Positions 27,895 through 36,648 of a stretch of DNA of 64,000 bases are shown piece by piece. Source of the stretch: Fulvimarina manganoxydans. GTDB lineage: Bacteria; Pseudomonadota; Alphaproteobacteria; Rhizobiales; Rhizobiaceae. The notes beneath the pieces were generated by a model. It saw only the letters and a program-made list of their open reading frames with translations. It was not told where the DNA came from and did not search any database. The position numbers and the translations under genes were made by a program. The stretch is taken from positions 248,001 to 312,000 of the forward strand of contig NZ_FWXR01000002.1 of the NCBI RefSeq assembly GCF_900176465.1, given 5' to 3'. The stretch's first letter is position 1, and every line of letters starts with the position of its first letter.

Positions 27895-28467
27895 ATGAAT
27901 ACCTCGGTCCAGCCGCCCGCATCGGCCTATTTCATTACTCCGGAGAAGGAGGAGACCCAGGCGCGCACGCTTTCGGTTCTCGTCGACAACGAGCCTGGCG
28001 TGCTGGCGCGGGTCATCGGTCTTTTTTCGGGTCGTGGCTACAATATCGAAAGCCTGACCGTCTCCGAAACCGAGCATGAGAAGCATCTGTCGCGGATCAC
28101 CATCGTCACGCGCGGTTTTCCCCATGTCATCGAACAGCTGAAGAGCCAGCTTGATCGCATTGTGCCGGTCCATCGGGTCGTCGATCTCACTCAGACCGCC
28201 CATGACCATCCCGAGGGCGGGCCGATCGAGCGCGAGCTCGCGATCGTCAAGGTGGCGGGGCAGGGCGACAAGCGCGTCGAAGCCTTGCGGCTTGCCGATA
28301 TCTTCCGCGCGAAGGTCGTCGATTCCTCGATCGAGCACTTCGTCTTCGAGATAACCGGCAAACCGACGAAGATCGATCGCTTCGTCTCGATCATGGCTCC
28401 GCTGGGCCTCGTCGAGGTATGTCGGACGGGGGTGGCAGCCCTGTCTCGCGGCAAAGAGGCGATGTGA
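27895..28467 (+). CDS. ilvH: Acetolactate synthase regulatory (small) subunit
   Basis: A 190-residue ACT-domain subunit that activates the catalytic IlvI/IlvB subunit and confers valine feedback inhibition in branched-chain amino acid synthesis. The ACT motif is clear (LSVLVDNEPGVLARVIGLFSGRGYNIESL), followed by the C-terminal ALS_ss domain (ELAIVKVAG ... FVFEITGKPTKID). The extra 18 N-terminal residues are typical of rhizobial orthologues. No catalytic-subunit gene precedes it, as the upstream gene is divergent and unrelated. A strong terminator follows. Confidence 0.96.
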   Translation: MNTSVQPPASAYFITPEKEETQARTLSVLVDNEPGVLARVIGLFSGRGYNIESLTVSETEHEKHLSRITIVTRGFPHVIEQLKSQLDRIVPVHRVVDLTQTAHDHPEGGPIERELAIVKVAGQGDKRVEALRLADIFRAKVVDSSIEHFVFEITGKPTKIDRFVSIMAPLGLVEVCRTGVAALSRGKEAM

Positions 28468-28519
28468 CGACAGGCGCGCCAGACGGCGGGTGCGCGCCTG
28501 CCATATCAAAGTGAAAGAA

Positions 28520-28556
28520 AAACCGCTGGCCCCCGCGCATCGGGGGCCAGCGGTTT
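28520..28556 (+). terminator. Strong hairpin terminator of ilvH
   Basis: A perfect 16-bp stem (AAACCGCTGGCCCCCG with its complement) closes a 5-nt loop, 53 bp after the ilvH stop codon. A-tracts on the left and a TTT end give it terminator character in both directions. Confidence 0.85.
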
Positions 28557-28634
28557 CAATCGTTCGGGATTTGCACCTCTTAAGCCGGTCAGTGCTCCAG
28601 ATCTTCAGAAGGCGAACGCCTTCTGCCTCCCGTC

Positions 28635-28739
28635 AAACGGGGTCCGACTGGTTCAGGCGGGCTCCGTATCAAAGCCCGCACGGCGCTTGAACGGCTTTCG
28701 AAATCCGTATCACGAAGCGATCCAACGGATTTCGTATCA
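28635..28739 (+). repeat. Intergenic multi-hairpin repeat, copy B
   Basis: A full-length copy: proximal hairpin ACGG/CCGT with loop CTGGTTCAG; middle hairpin AAAGCC/GGCTTT; distal hairpin AAATCCGT/ACGGATTT with upper stem ATCAC-GAA-GCGAT (one mismatch). Its right end supplies the TGA stop codon of the leftward hypothetical gene. Confidence 0.77.
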
Positions 28740-29264
28740 GCTGTCGCTTCGAGTCCAACGACGTAGCTCGCCGGCGCGGTTTGAGCGCGCGCGGGGCGAC
28801 AGCAGACGGTCATAGTCGAAGCCTAGGATCGGACGGTCGTCCGGATCGCTCAGGAGCTGAAAACCCATGCCGGCCTTGTCGAGCGCGCGGAGACGATCGG
28901 CGACCGGTTGGCTGCCAAGCGCTCGGCGCACTTCCGCCATGGTCAGCTCGACGGATTCGGGAAATTCGACGCCCCGCTTCTCATCGAGAAGGAAGTCGTC
29001 GCGAAACGGCGTGACCACGTAGGCCATGCGGCCACGAGTCCGGATATGGGCGACATTGCCGCCCCTTCGCTCGCGATCGATCCGGGCATGCAGATCCACA
29101 TAGGCCGAGATCGCCTTGTCCTTCATGAGCGTATCGAGCTTGCGCTGGATATCGGCGAGTGAGGCTGCTGCCGAAGCCGCAGGAGCGGCCTCGGCCTTTT
29201 CGGGCCTAAAATCGCGGCGCTCCCGGTCGGCCACAATGCGTTCGAGCGTATCTTTGAGCGGCAT
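28737..29264 (-). CDS. Conserved hypothetical protein
   Basis: A 175-residue soluble protein. The N-terminal third is charged and alanine-rich, possibly helical (LADIQRKLDTLMKDKAISAYVDLHARIDRERRGG); the rest is mixed alpha/beta with a TPFRDDFLLDEKRGVEFPESVELTMAEVRRAL segment and DDRPILGFDYDRLL. I recognise no family and no catalytic motif. The stop codon lies inside the end of an intergenic repeat, so the present C-terminus (GELRRWTRSDS) may have been set by that element. Confidence 0.65.
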   Translation of the reverse strand: MPLKDTLERIVADRERRDFRPEKAEAAPAASAAASLADIQRKLDTLMKDKAISAYVDLHARIDRERRGGNVAHIRTRGRMAYVVTPFRDDFLLDEKRGVEFPESVELTMAEVRRALGSQPVADRLRALDKAGMGFQLLSDPDDRPILGFDYDRLLSPRARSNRAGELRRWTRSDS

Positions 29265-29387
29265 GGAACCCTCCGCACGACTGTCATTTGTTCAGGCTTG
29301 AAGAAACGCCGAATTCATGAAGATCAGGTTGCGCCGGAGCGGCCGTCAAAGGTTTCTCTGTGGATAACGAGCCCTCTAGGTCCCAGC

Positions 29388-29741
29388 TTAAGCATCGAGA
29401 CGCGATGCGTCGTAGTTTTGGGCAAGAGAGATCGCCGAAGACTGCGTCAGCGCGGAAATGGCGATACTGTATTGGGTGCGGACCATCTCGATATGGGTGC
29501 CGAGAGGCGCCAGATCGGCGACGACCCGGTTGAAGCCGCCGCGCCCATCTTTCGAGCGGATGCTGGTATCGACGATGGTCTGGGCGTAGCGCTCGCCCTC
29601 GTTCTCATCGAGACCGAGGCGAGAGGCGGCCCAACGCCCGACATGCCGGTCGGCCTTGGTCCGCGTGGCGAAGTCGCAGCGCTGCTCCATCACGAAGCGC
29701 ATCTCGGCGAGTTCGCCCCGGCTTTTCACGATCTTTTGCAT
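29388..29741 (-). CDS. DUF1476 family protein (paralogue of ATPase zeta inhibitor)
   Basis: About 117 residues. The core (RFVMEQRCDFATRTKADRHVG, then RWAASRLGLDENEGERYAQTIV and FNRVVADLAPLGTHI) aligns by eye with DUF1476, the alphaproteobacterial family including the F1F0-ATPase zeta inhibitor (pattern HEQEMRFRVQARRNKLLGLWAA...VFRKLRADL). The start ATG at 29741 has AAGGGGG upstream; starts further up exist but are not protein-like. The C-terminus differs from zeta, with a longer Q/S/A-rich helix, so this may be a diverged paralogue with another target. Monocistronic. Confidence 0.75.
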   Translation of the reverse strand: MQKIVKSRGELAEMRFVMEQRCDFATRTKADRHVGRWAASRLGLDENEGERYAQTIVDTSIRSKDGRGGFNRVVADLAPLGTHIEMVRTQYSIAISALTQSSAISLAQNYDASRLDA

Positions 29742-30073
29742 CTCATTTCCCCCTTCTGGTCTTGACATGAGGAAAGTGTGCGCTTCGCCCGTGTCCGAGC
29801 CGTCAAGGAGATCGGTCAAATTGCAAGCATCGGCCATGAAATCCTCCGACAGGAAGTATCGGCCTTGCGTATCGTCAATTCCGTGTGAACGCGCCTCATA
29901 TCAAATGTGCAGACGAACGCTGCTTCCAATCGCTCGCCGCGACGGAAGAGGGGCGAATTCAGCCGCCACCCTTGCGTCAACCCTTTCGCAATGAGAGGTA
30001 AAGCGGGGAGACAACGAATGCTTGCGGCGCGCTTTATGAGTGCGCTTGCGGCTTCATCGCATCGATTGACAGG

Positions 30074-33000
30074 ATGACGTGCATGATCGATCTCGACCCG
30101 CGCTGGGACGCGAATAAGCGATTGGACGAGGCCAAGGCGTTGAACGCCTTAACGGCGATGGCGGATCTCGATGCGGGCGCCAGAGCCCAGATCGTTGAAC
30201 GCGGCGCGGGGCTCGTCGAGCGTATTCGCAGCGCAGCGCGGCCGGGTATGATGGACGTGTTCCTTGCCGAATACGGCCTGTCGACCGACGAGGGCGTCGC
30301 GCTGATGTGTCTTGCCGAGGCGCTTCTTCGCGTCCCCGACGCGGAAACGATCGATGCGCTGATCGAGGACAAGATCGCGCCCTCGGATTGGAGTACCCAT
30401 GTGGGGGCCTCCTCCTCGCCCCTCGTCAACGCGTCGACCTGGGGCCTTCTTCTCACGGGCAAGGTGCTCGATGCCGATCGGCCGGGCGTTGCCGGCACGC
30501 TGCGATCCATGGTGCGCCGCCTCGGCGAACCGGTGATCCGCACGGCCGTCGGCCGGGCAATGCGCGAGATGGGTCGGCAATTCGTCCTCGGCCAGGACAT
30601 CGACGCTGCGATGGAGCGGGCCCGGATCAAAGAGGAAAAGGGCTTCACCTATTCCTACGACATGCTGGGCGAAGCCGCGATGACGGCGCGTGACGCCGAG
30701 CGCTACGCCAAGTCCTATTCCAACGCGATCGACGCCATCTCCAAGGCCTGCCGCGCGAATGATATCGGCGCCAATCCGGGCATTTCGGTGAAGCTGTCCG
30801 CGCTCCATCCGCGTTACGAGGTGGCCAAGACCGATCGGGTCATGGCCGAGCTCGTTCCGGTTCTGCGCGATCTGACCCGGCAGGCCGCGCGCGGCAATAT
30901 GGGCCTCAATATCGATGCCGAGGAGGCCGATCGGCTCGCTTTGTCGCTCAAGGTGATCGAAGCTGTTCTTCAGGATCCTGAGCTGGCCGGCTGGGACGGC
31001 TTCGGTGTCGTGGTCCAGGCCTATGGCCGCCGGGCGCCCGACGTTATCGACGGCGTCTATGAAATGGCCAAGCGCTACGACCGCCGGATCATGGTACGCC
31101 TCGTCAAGGGCGCCTATTGGGACACCGAGATCAAACATGCCCAAGTGGAAGGGCTGACGGATTTCCCCGTCTTCACGCGCAAGGCCGCGACCGATGTCAG
31201 CTACCTCGGCAATGCCCGAAAGCTGCTCGGCATGACCGACCGGCTCTATCCGCAATTTGCCACCCACAACGCCCATACGGTGGCCGCCATTCTGGAAATG
31301 GCCAAGGGGCTCGATCGCTCAGCCTTCGAGTTCCAGCGCCTTCACGGCATGGGCGAGAGCCTGCACGACATCGTCCATCAAGACCAGAACACGCGCTGCC
31401 GCATCTATGCGCCGGTCGGCGCCCATCGCGACCTTCTCGCCTATCTGGTGCGCCGCCTTCTGGAAAACGGTGCCAACTCCTCCTTCGTCAATCGCATCGT
31501 CGACAAGTCCGTTCCGGCGCGGGCCGTCGCGGCCTGTCCTTTCGAGATGCTGGAAGGCGAGCCGGGCCGCTTCGAGCCGGTGGTGCGCACCGGTCCTGAG
31601 CTTTTCGGCCAGGGTCGTCGCAATTCGATGGGCTTCGACCTTCACGATGTGACCGAGCTCGAACGCATTGCGAAAGTCCGCTCCCGCCCCGAGCCCTTCC
31701 GCGTCGAGCCGATCATCGCCGGCGAGGTGAAGAGCGGTGAAGTGGAAAAAGCCATCAATCCGGCGACGGGCGAGGCGATCGGCGAGGTCGTGACCGCCAG
31801 CGAGGCCGATGTCGAGACGGCGCTATCGGCGGCGAAAGCCTGGGATGCCCGCGTCGACGAGCGTGCCGATATCCTACGCAAGGCCTCCGACCTCTTCGAG
31901 CGCGATTTCGGCGAGATCTTCGCCCTGCTCGGTACCGAGGCCGGCAAGGGCCTGCCCGACGCCGTCGCCGAGTTGCGCGAGGCGGTCGACTTCCTGCGCT
32001 ATTACGCCAATGAAGCGGAAAAACTGTCGGAGCCGGCGCGGGGGCTCTTCACCTGCATCAGCCCCTGGAACTTCCCGCTGGCGATCTTCACCGGCCAGGT
32101 GGCGGCGGCGCTTGCCACCGGCAATGGCGTTCTCGCCAAGCCGGCGGAAGCCACGCCTGCAATCGCCGCATGGGCGGTCCGGCGCCTGCACGAGGCGGGT
32201 GTCCCGAAGACGGCGCTGCAGCTTCTCCCCGGCGCCGGCTCCGTCGTCGGGGCGGCGCTCACCTCCGATCCGCGCATTAAGGGCGTCGCCTTCACCGGCT
32301 CGACCGCGACGGCCCGGCGCATTCAGCGCGCCATCGCCGACAATCTCGAGCCCGGCACGCCCCTGATCGCCGAGACCGGCGGGCTCAACGCCATGATCGT
32401 CGATTCGACCGCGCTGCCCGAACAGGCCGTGCGCGACATCGTCGCCTCGTCCTTCCAGTCGGCCGGCCAGCGCTGCTCGGCCCTGCGCTGCCTCTATGTC
32501 CAGGAAGACATCGCCAAGACGATGCGCGAGATGATCGTCGGGGCGATGAACGAACTGACCCTCGGCGATCCGTGGGATCTGTCGACCGATGTCGGCCCTG
32601 TCATCACGCGGGCCGCTCAGGCCGATATTTCGGGCCATGTGGATGCGGCCAAGAAGAAGGGCAAGCTGATCCACAGGGTCGAGGCGCCGACGACCGGCAG
32701 CTATGTGGCGCCCGCGCTGATCGAGGTGTCCGGCATCAAGGATCTCGAACGCGAGGTCTTTGGCCCGGTCCTTCATATGGCGACTTTCAAGGCCAAGGAT
32801 CTGGACAAGGTCATCGATCAGGTGAACGCCACCGGCTATGGCCTGACCTTCGGCCTCCACACCCGCATCGACGACCGCGTCCAGTCCATGGCCGACAAGG
32901 TCAAGGCCGGAAACATCTATGCCAACCGCAATCAGATCGGCGCGATCGTCGGCTCCCAGCCCTTTGGCGGCGAGGGCCTGTCGGGCACGGGGCCGAAGGC

Positions 33001-33523
33001 GGGCGGGCCGAACTATCTCACCCGCTTCACCAGGCGCGCCGTCTCGTCCCATGGCGAGGAAAAGGCCAAACCGATCGACCCGGCCCGCATCGCCAGCGCG
33101 CTCTCGGCCGCAAGTCCGCGCCCCGCGGCCCGTTCGCGGCTGATGCCGGGACCGACCGGCGAGCTCAACCGCCTGTTCTTCCATCCGCGCCCGCCGGTGC
33201 TCTGCCTGGGCCCAGGCGTTGCGGCGGTGCGCGAGCAGGTGGCCGAGGTCGAGACGCTCGGCGGGCGCGCCATTGCGGTGGAAGACAAGCTGACCCCGGA
33301 AGCGCTGGCGAGTCTGCCGCTCTTCGGGGCGGCGATCTGGTGGGGCGACGAGGCGACGGCCCGTGCCTATGCCAAGGCGCTCGCCGATCGCGACGGGCCG
33401 ATCGTGCCGCTGGTCACCGGCCGGCCAGACACGGGCCATGTGATGTATGAGCGCCATCTCTGCGTCGACACGACGGCCGCCGGCGGCAATGCCAGCCTTC
33501 TGGCGGGCGGCGCGTCGAGCTGA
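30074..33523 (+). CDS. putA: Bifunctional proline dehydrogenase / L-glutamate gamma-semialdehyde dehydrogenase
   Basis: A 1149-residue enzyme oxidising proline to glutamate. The FAD-dependent proline dehydrogenase barrel covers about residues 160-480 (GNMGLNIDAEEADRL, VRLVKGAYWDTEIK, FATHNAHTVAAI, YAPVGAHRDLLAYLVRRLLENGAN). The aldehyde dehydrogenase part follows (SPWNFPLAIFTGQVAAALA, GVAFTGSTATARRI, ETGGLNAMIVDSTALPEQ, SAGQRCSALR with the catalytic Cys). The C-terminal about 120 residues are a short extra domain. There is no N-terminal ribbon-helix-helix, so this PutA is not a self-repressor of the E. coli type. ATG at 30083 with AGGA spacing is an equally good start. A terminator follows the gene. 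Confidence 0.96.
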   Translation: MTCMIDLDPRWDANKRLDEAKALNALTAMADLDAGARAQIVERGAGLVERIRSAARPGMMDVFLAEYGLSTDEGVALMCLAEALLRVPDAETIDALIEDKIAPSDWSTHVGASSSPLVNASTWGLLLTGKVLDADRPGVAGTLRSMVRRLGEPVIRTAVGRAMREMGRQFVLGQDIDAAMERARIKEEKGFTYSYDMLGEAAMTARDAERYAKSYSNAIDAISKACRANDIGANPGISVKLSALHPRYEVAKTDRVMAELVPVLRDLTRQAARGNMGLNIDAEEADRLALSLKVIEAVLQDPELAGWDGFGVVVQAYGRRAPDVIDGVYEMAKRYDRRIMVRLVKGAYWDTEIKHAQVEGLTDFPVFTRKAATDVSYLGNARKLLGMTDRLYPQFATHNAHTVAAILEMAKGLDRSAFEFQRLHGMGESLHDIVHQDQNTRCRIYAPVGAHRDLLAYLVRRLLENGANSSFVNRIVDKSVPARAVAACPFEMLEGEPGRFEPVVRTGPELFGQGRRNSMGFDLHDVTELERIAKVRSRPEPFRVEPIIAGEVKSGEVEKAINPATGEAIGEVVTASEADVETALSAAKAWDARVDERADILRKASDLFERDFGEIFALLGTEAGKGLPDAVAELREAVDFLRYYANEAEKLSEPARGLFTCISPWNFPLAIFTGQVAAALATGNGVLAKPAEATPAIAAWAVRRLHEAGVPKTALQLLPGAGSVVGAALTSDPRIKGVAFTGSTATARRIQRAIADNLEPGTPLIAETGGLNAMIVDSTALPEQAVRDIVASSFQSAGQRCSALRCLYVQEDIAKTMREMIVGAMNELTLGDPWDLSTDVGPVITRAAQADISGHVDAAKKKGKLIHRVEAPTTGSYVAPALIEVSGIKDLEREVFGPVLHMATFKAKDLDKVIDQVNATGYGLTFGLHTRIDDRVQSMADKVKAGNIYANRNQIGAIVGSQPFGGEGLSGTGPKAGGPNYLTRFTRRAVSSHGEEKAKPIDPARIASALSAASPRPAARSRLMPGPTGELNRLFFHPRPPVLCLGPGVAAVREQVAEVETLGGRAIAVEDKLTPEALASLPLFGAAIWWGDEATARAYAKALADRDGPIVPLVTGRPDTGHVMYERHLCVDTTAAGGNASLLAGGASS

Positions 33524-33542
33524 TCGGTCAAAAGCCCGATGC

Positions 33543-33576
33543 AAGCCGTCGCACTCTCTGGGTGCGGCGGCTTTTC
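33543..33576 (+). terminator. Rho-independent terminator of putA
   Basis: AAGCCGTCGCAC and GTGCGGCGGCTT pair with one G-U over a 7-nt loop and run into TTC, about 20 bp after the putA stop codon. Confidence 0.75.
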
Positions 33577-33618
33577 TGTGCGGCGCTTGGCCGGCTGGCC
33601 TCTAGGGCCTGTTGATAT

Positions 33619-33984
33619 TCATTTCGAATTGATGACGCTCATGCAGAGATGCAGCATAGCGGCGAAGTTGTGGTCGGTCTTCCCGGCTCGCATGGCAATG
33701 CCCTTGAAATCTTTGATCTTTGCGAAGGCGTTCTCGATGAGATGACGCCATTTGTATATCTCGTCGTCGATCTTTCGCGGATGCTTTCGATTCGGTCGCT
33801 GGGAGATGACGACCTCAGCGCCGCGCTCGTCCATTTCCTCTACGATCCAGTTGGCGTCGAAGGCCTTGTCGGCTAGAAGAGCCTTGAATTTCACTCCCTT
33901 GATCAAAGGCTTGACGCCGACCGTGTCGTAGCGATTGCCGGGGAGGAGTTCGAAGCGGACGAAATTGCCCAAAGCGTCGGTCAA
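33619..33984 (-). CDS. IS5-family transposase, C-terminal frame (orfB)
   Basis: Contains the other two acidic catalytic residues: D in LLADKAFDANWI and E in HLIENAFAKIKDFKGIAMRAGK, the standard DDE layout. It overlaps the end of orfA and is readable as a fusion from a -1 shift at the A4G5 run; its own ATG gives only the C-terminal part (about 121 residues). No internal stop disrupts it. Confidence 0.9.
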   Translation of the reverse strand: MTDALGNFVRFELLPGNRYDTVGVKPLIKGVKFKALLADKAFDANWIVEEMDERGAEVVISQRPNRKHPRKIDDEIYKWRHLIENAFAKIKDFKGIAMRAGKTDHNFAAMLHLCMSVINSK

Positions 33985-34388
33985 TGCCAGGATCTTGGTG
34001 GTCCAGCCGCCCTTCGAGGCGCCGATGGCCTGATTTCGAGTCCCCCTTTTGCGCCGTGTCCATGGCGATGGACCGGGACTATCGTGGCGTCGATCATGGC
34101 GTATTCCATGTCCGGCTCATCCGACACCGCCTCGAACATCCTCTCGAACACACCGCGCTTGGCCCAGTAATTGAAGCGCTTGTAGATTGTGTTCCATTCG
34201 CCGAACTCTTGAGGCAAGTCACGCCACTGGCTACCCGTGCGCGCCTTCCACAGAACGGCTTCGACAAACAGACGATTGTCGCCGCCGCTGCGACCAGGAT
34301 CACTCCTCTTGCCCAGACAATACGGCTCCATCTTTGCCCACTGATCGTCCCGAAGCATCAATCTCGCAATTGTCCTCATCCTTCCCAT
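33981..34388 (-). CDS. IS5-family transposase, N-terminal frame (orfA)
   Basis: A 135-residue frame encoding the DUF4096 N-terminal domain (LMLRDDQWAKMEPYCLGKR ... WRDLPQEFGEWNTIYKRFNYW) and the first catalytic aspartate (AMIDATIVPVHRHG). Past the slippery run A4G5 at 34042-34050 (plus-strand CCCCCTTTT) the in-frame sequence becomes non-transposase-like (LEIRPSAPRRAAG), while the -1 frame continues the family sequence (GTRNQAIGASKGGWTTKI). A full transposase would therefore need a -1 frameshift. Confidence 0.9.
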   Translation of the reverse strand: MGRMRTIARLMLRDDQWAKMEPYCLGKRSDPGRSGGDNRLFVEAVLWKARTGSQWRDLPQEFGEWNTIYKRFNYWAKRGVFERMFEAVSDEPDMEYAMIDATIVPVHRHGHGAKGGLEIRPSAPRRAAGPPRSWH

Positions 34389-34457
34389 CCAAATCGGGCG
34401 AGGATTGAATCAAATCGACGGCCTTGATGGAATCCCCCAAATCTCAACAGGCCCTAG

Positions 34458-34554
34458 AGCGTCGGGCGATAAATCAAGATCGCCCGCCGTTCTATAACTC
34501 TTTGATAACGAACCGGGTTATCGAAAAACCGGGATCCACTTTTCGCCCGGCGCT
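34458..34554. repeat. Rhizobial-type palindromic spacer repeat next to the IS
   Basis: About 100 AT-richer bases with nested inverted repeats (GATAAC...GTTATC and CCGG...CCGG) ending in GGGATCCACTTTTCGCCCGGCGCTTTA. From memory this resembles a common kind of Hyphomicrobiales intergenic repeat. The IS insertion point abuts its left end, and only one copy is present in the window. Confidence 0.4.
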
Positions 34555-34776
34555 TTAATAATGCGGCGGTTTGGTCGCTTCGGGCGGCCCGCCGCTGCCA
34601 TCCTCCACCGCGCCCAGGCGGTCGGCGAAATGCTCCATCTTCAGCTGCATGGACCGGATCGCCTCATAGGCTTTCCGCAATTCCTCCGAGAGCTCATCGA
34701 TGGTCTGCGCCTGATGGGCGGTCAGGATTTCCAGATCGTCGAGCCGGCTTTCGACGGACGAATCGGCTTCGGCCAT
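34555..34776 (-). CDS. slyX: SlyX family protein
   Basis: A 73-residue coiled-coil protein matching SlyX: an N-terminal heptad region (SRLDDLEILTAHQAQTIDELSEEL), a second helix (QLKMEHFADRLGAVED) and the hallmark C-terminal PPHY. Function is unproven in general. It sits between the IS element and the divergent nucleoside ABC operon and is likely monocistronic. Confidence 0.92.
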   Translation of the reverse strand: MAEADSSVESRLDDLEILTAHQAQTIDELSEELRKAYEAIRSMQLKMEHFADRLGAVEDGSGGPPEATKPPHY

Positions 34777-35084
34777 AGGGGCCTCCCTCGCTGTTCGCTC
34801 TTGTAGTCCGCCTCGCGCATGCCCGTTTCTTCGGGCCGGCTTGAAGCCGATGCGTCCGCGGCGTTGGATCGGTGCTCATGTGAGAGCCATCCCTTGCCTG
34901 AATCAAGGGAGGATTGGCCCGAAAAGAGCGGGCTCCGGTCGGACGACTTCGCATTGGCCGTGAAATCCGGCGCCACGCCTCTTCTCTTGTCGCGTCGCCC
35001 TCACTACGATTGTCGCAACGACTGGAGACTGGCTGCAAGGCATGGCATTCGCCCAAAGTGGCGAGGCCGATCGATGGGGTGGGT

Positions 35085-36617
35085 ATGGCGGAACCGGCGA
35101 TCGAACTGATCGGGATCGACAAGCGCTTCGGCGCGGTTCGAGCCAATCGCGATATCAGCCTCACCGTCGAGAAAGGCACGATCCACGGCATCATCGGCGA
35201 GAACGGCGCCGGCAAGTCGACGCTCATGTCGATCATCTACGGCTTCTATCAGGCCGATTCCGGCGAGATTCGCGTCGGTGGCAACCGGGTCGAGATCACC
35301 GATCCCAATGCCGCGATCGCCGCCGGCATCGGCATGGTGCATCAGCATTTCATGCTGGTCGACAATTTCACCGTGGTCGAGAATGTCATGCTCGGCGCCG
35401 AGCAGTCCGGTCTTCTCAATTCGGGCATTGCCCGGGTCCGTTCCGAATTGAAACGGCTTGAACGCGAGCACGCCCTCGATGTGGACCCCGACGCCTTGAT
35501 CGAGGACCTGCCGGTCGGGCTGCAGCAACGCGTGGAAATCCTGAAGGCGCTCTATCGCGGCGCCGACATCCTGATCCTCGACGAGCCGACGGGTGTCCTC
35601 ACCCCGGCCGAGGCCGATCATCTCTTCAATGTGCTGCGCCAGCTGCGCGAAGAGGGCAAGACGATCATCCTCATCACCCATAAGCTGCGCGAGGTGATGG
35701 CGATCACCGACCATGTGTCGGTCATGCGCCAGGGTGAGATGGTGGCGACCCGCAAGACGTCCGAGACCTCTGTAGCCGAACTCGCCGAGCTGATGGTCGG
35801 CCGGCGGGTGCTCCTGACCGTTGAGAAAGGCGAGGCGAAGCCGGCCGAGACGCGCCTCACCGTCGACAATCTGACCGTCAAGGATTCGCGCGGCGTCACC
35901 ATGGTCAACGACGTGTCGCTTCAGCTGAGAGCCGGCGAGATCGTCGGGATCGCGGGGGTCGCCGGCAATGGCCAGTCCCAGCTTCTCGAAGCGATTACCG
36001 GCATTCGCAGAGCCGTATCCGGCCGCATCACCCTCAATGGCGAAGCCCTCGATCCGACGAAGCCGGGCGATCCGCGCGAGATGCGCCGAAGGGGCATGGC
36101 CCATGTGCCGGAGGACCGCCACCATATGGGCCTCGTCCTGCCCTTCGAGCAAAACGAGAACGCGATCCTCGGCTATCAAGACGACAAGGCCTTCGCCAAG
36201 GGTCCGCTTCTCGACCTTGACGCGATGCGCGCCGATGCACGCGAAAAGATCGCAGCCTACGACATCCGCCCGGCCGATTGCCGGCTGAAGACCGCCAACT
36301 TTTCCGGCGGCAACCAGCAGAAGATCGTGCTCGCCCGCGAGATGGAGCGAGACCCGGACGTTCTCATCATCGGCCAGCCCACCCGCGGCGTCGATGTGGG
36401 CGCCATCGAATTCATCCATAAGCGCATCGTCGCCATGCGCGACGCCGGCAAGGCGATCCTCGTCGTCTCGGTCGAGCTCGACGAAATCCGCGCCCTCTCC
36501 GACCGCATTCTCGTCATGTTCGCCGGCCGCATCGTCGGCGAACGCGGCCCGGATGCGAGCGAAGGCGAGCTTGGCCTGTTGATGGCCGGGATCGACGAGC
36601 GGGAGGCGGCGGAGTGA
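35085..36617 (+). CDS. Nucleoside (BMP-type) ABC transporter, two-domain ATP-binding protein
   Basis: A 510-residue ATPase of the type powering purine/nucleoside importers (YufO/NupA-like). The first domain has GENGAGKSTLM (Walker A), MVHQHFMLVDNFTVVEN, LPVGLQQRVEILKAL as signature and ILILDEPTGVLTP as Walker B. The second domain has the degenerate GVAGNGQSQLLE, the typical RRRGMAHVPEDRHHMGLV, NFSGGNQQKIVLAREM and VLIIGQPTRGVDVGA. Start ATG at 35085 gives the usual N-terminus; the frame is open upstream but not protein-like. Two permease genes follow after an interposed GIY-YIG gene, and salvage genes come next. No BMP lipoprotein gene is present in the window. Confidence 0.94.
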   Translation: MAEPAIELIGIDKRFGAVRANRDISLTVEKGTIHGIIGENGAGKSTLMSIIYGFYQADSGEIRVGGNRVEITDPNAAIAAGIGMVHQHFMLVDNFTVVENVMLGAEQSGLLNSGIARVRSELKRLEREHALDVDPDALIEDLPVGLQQRVEILKALYRGADILILDEPTGVLTPAEADHLFNVLRQLREEGKTIILITHKLREVMAITDHVSVMRQGEMVATRKTSETSVAELAELMVGRRVLLTVEKGEAKPAETRLTVDNLTVKDSRGVTMVNDVSLQLRAGEIVGIAGVAGNGQSQLLEAITGIRRAVSGRITLNGEALDPTKPGDPREMRRRGMAHVPEDRHHMGLVLPFEQNENAILGYQDDKAFAKGPLLDLDAMRADAREKIAAYDIRPADCRLKTANFSGGNQQKIVLAREMERDPDVLIIGQPTRGVDVGAIEFIHKRIVAMRDAGKAILVVSVELDEIRALSDRILVMFAGRIVGERGPDASEGELGLLMAGIDEREAAE

Positions 36618-36648
36618 GGCTACGACTCTGTAGAGCTGAGACCCTAAG

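Larger units (their letters stand above)
33606..34453. mobile_element. IS5-family insertion sequence, 848 bp, complete
   Basis: Terminal inverted repeats begin GGCCTGTTGA[T/G]ATT at both ends and the element is flanked by CTAG on each side (33602-33605 and 34454-34457), consistent with a 4-bp target duplication of CTAG as in IS5-group elements; a 2-bp TA reading with one more IR base is also possible. The two overlapping transposase frames are typical of the IS427-like subgroup. It landed between putA and slyX in a spacer containing a rhizobial-type palindromic repeat, and both transposase frames are intact, so it may be active. Confidence 0.9.

Noticed and set aside
31874-33544. Open frame of over 550 codons antisense to putA
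   Set aside because: It mirrors the third-position GC bias of putA; composition is R/G/A-rich without domain motifs.
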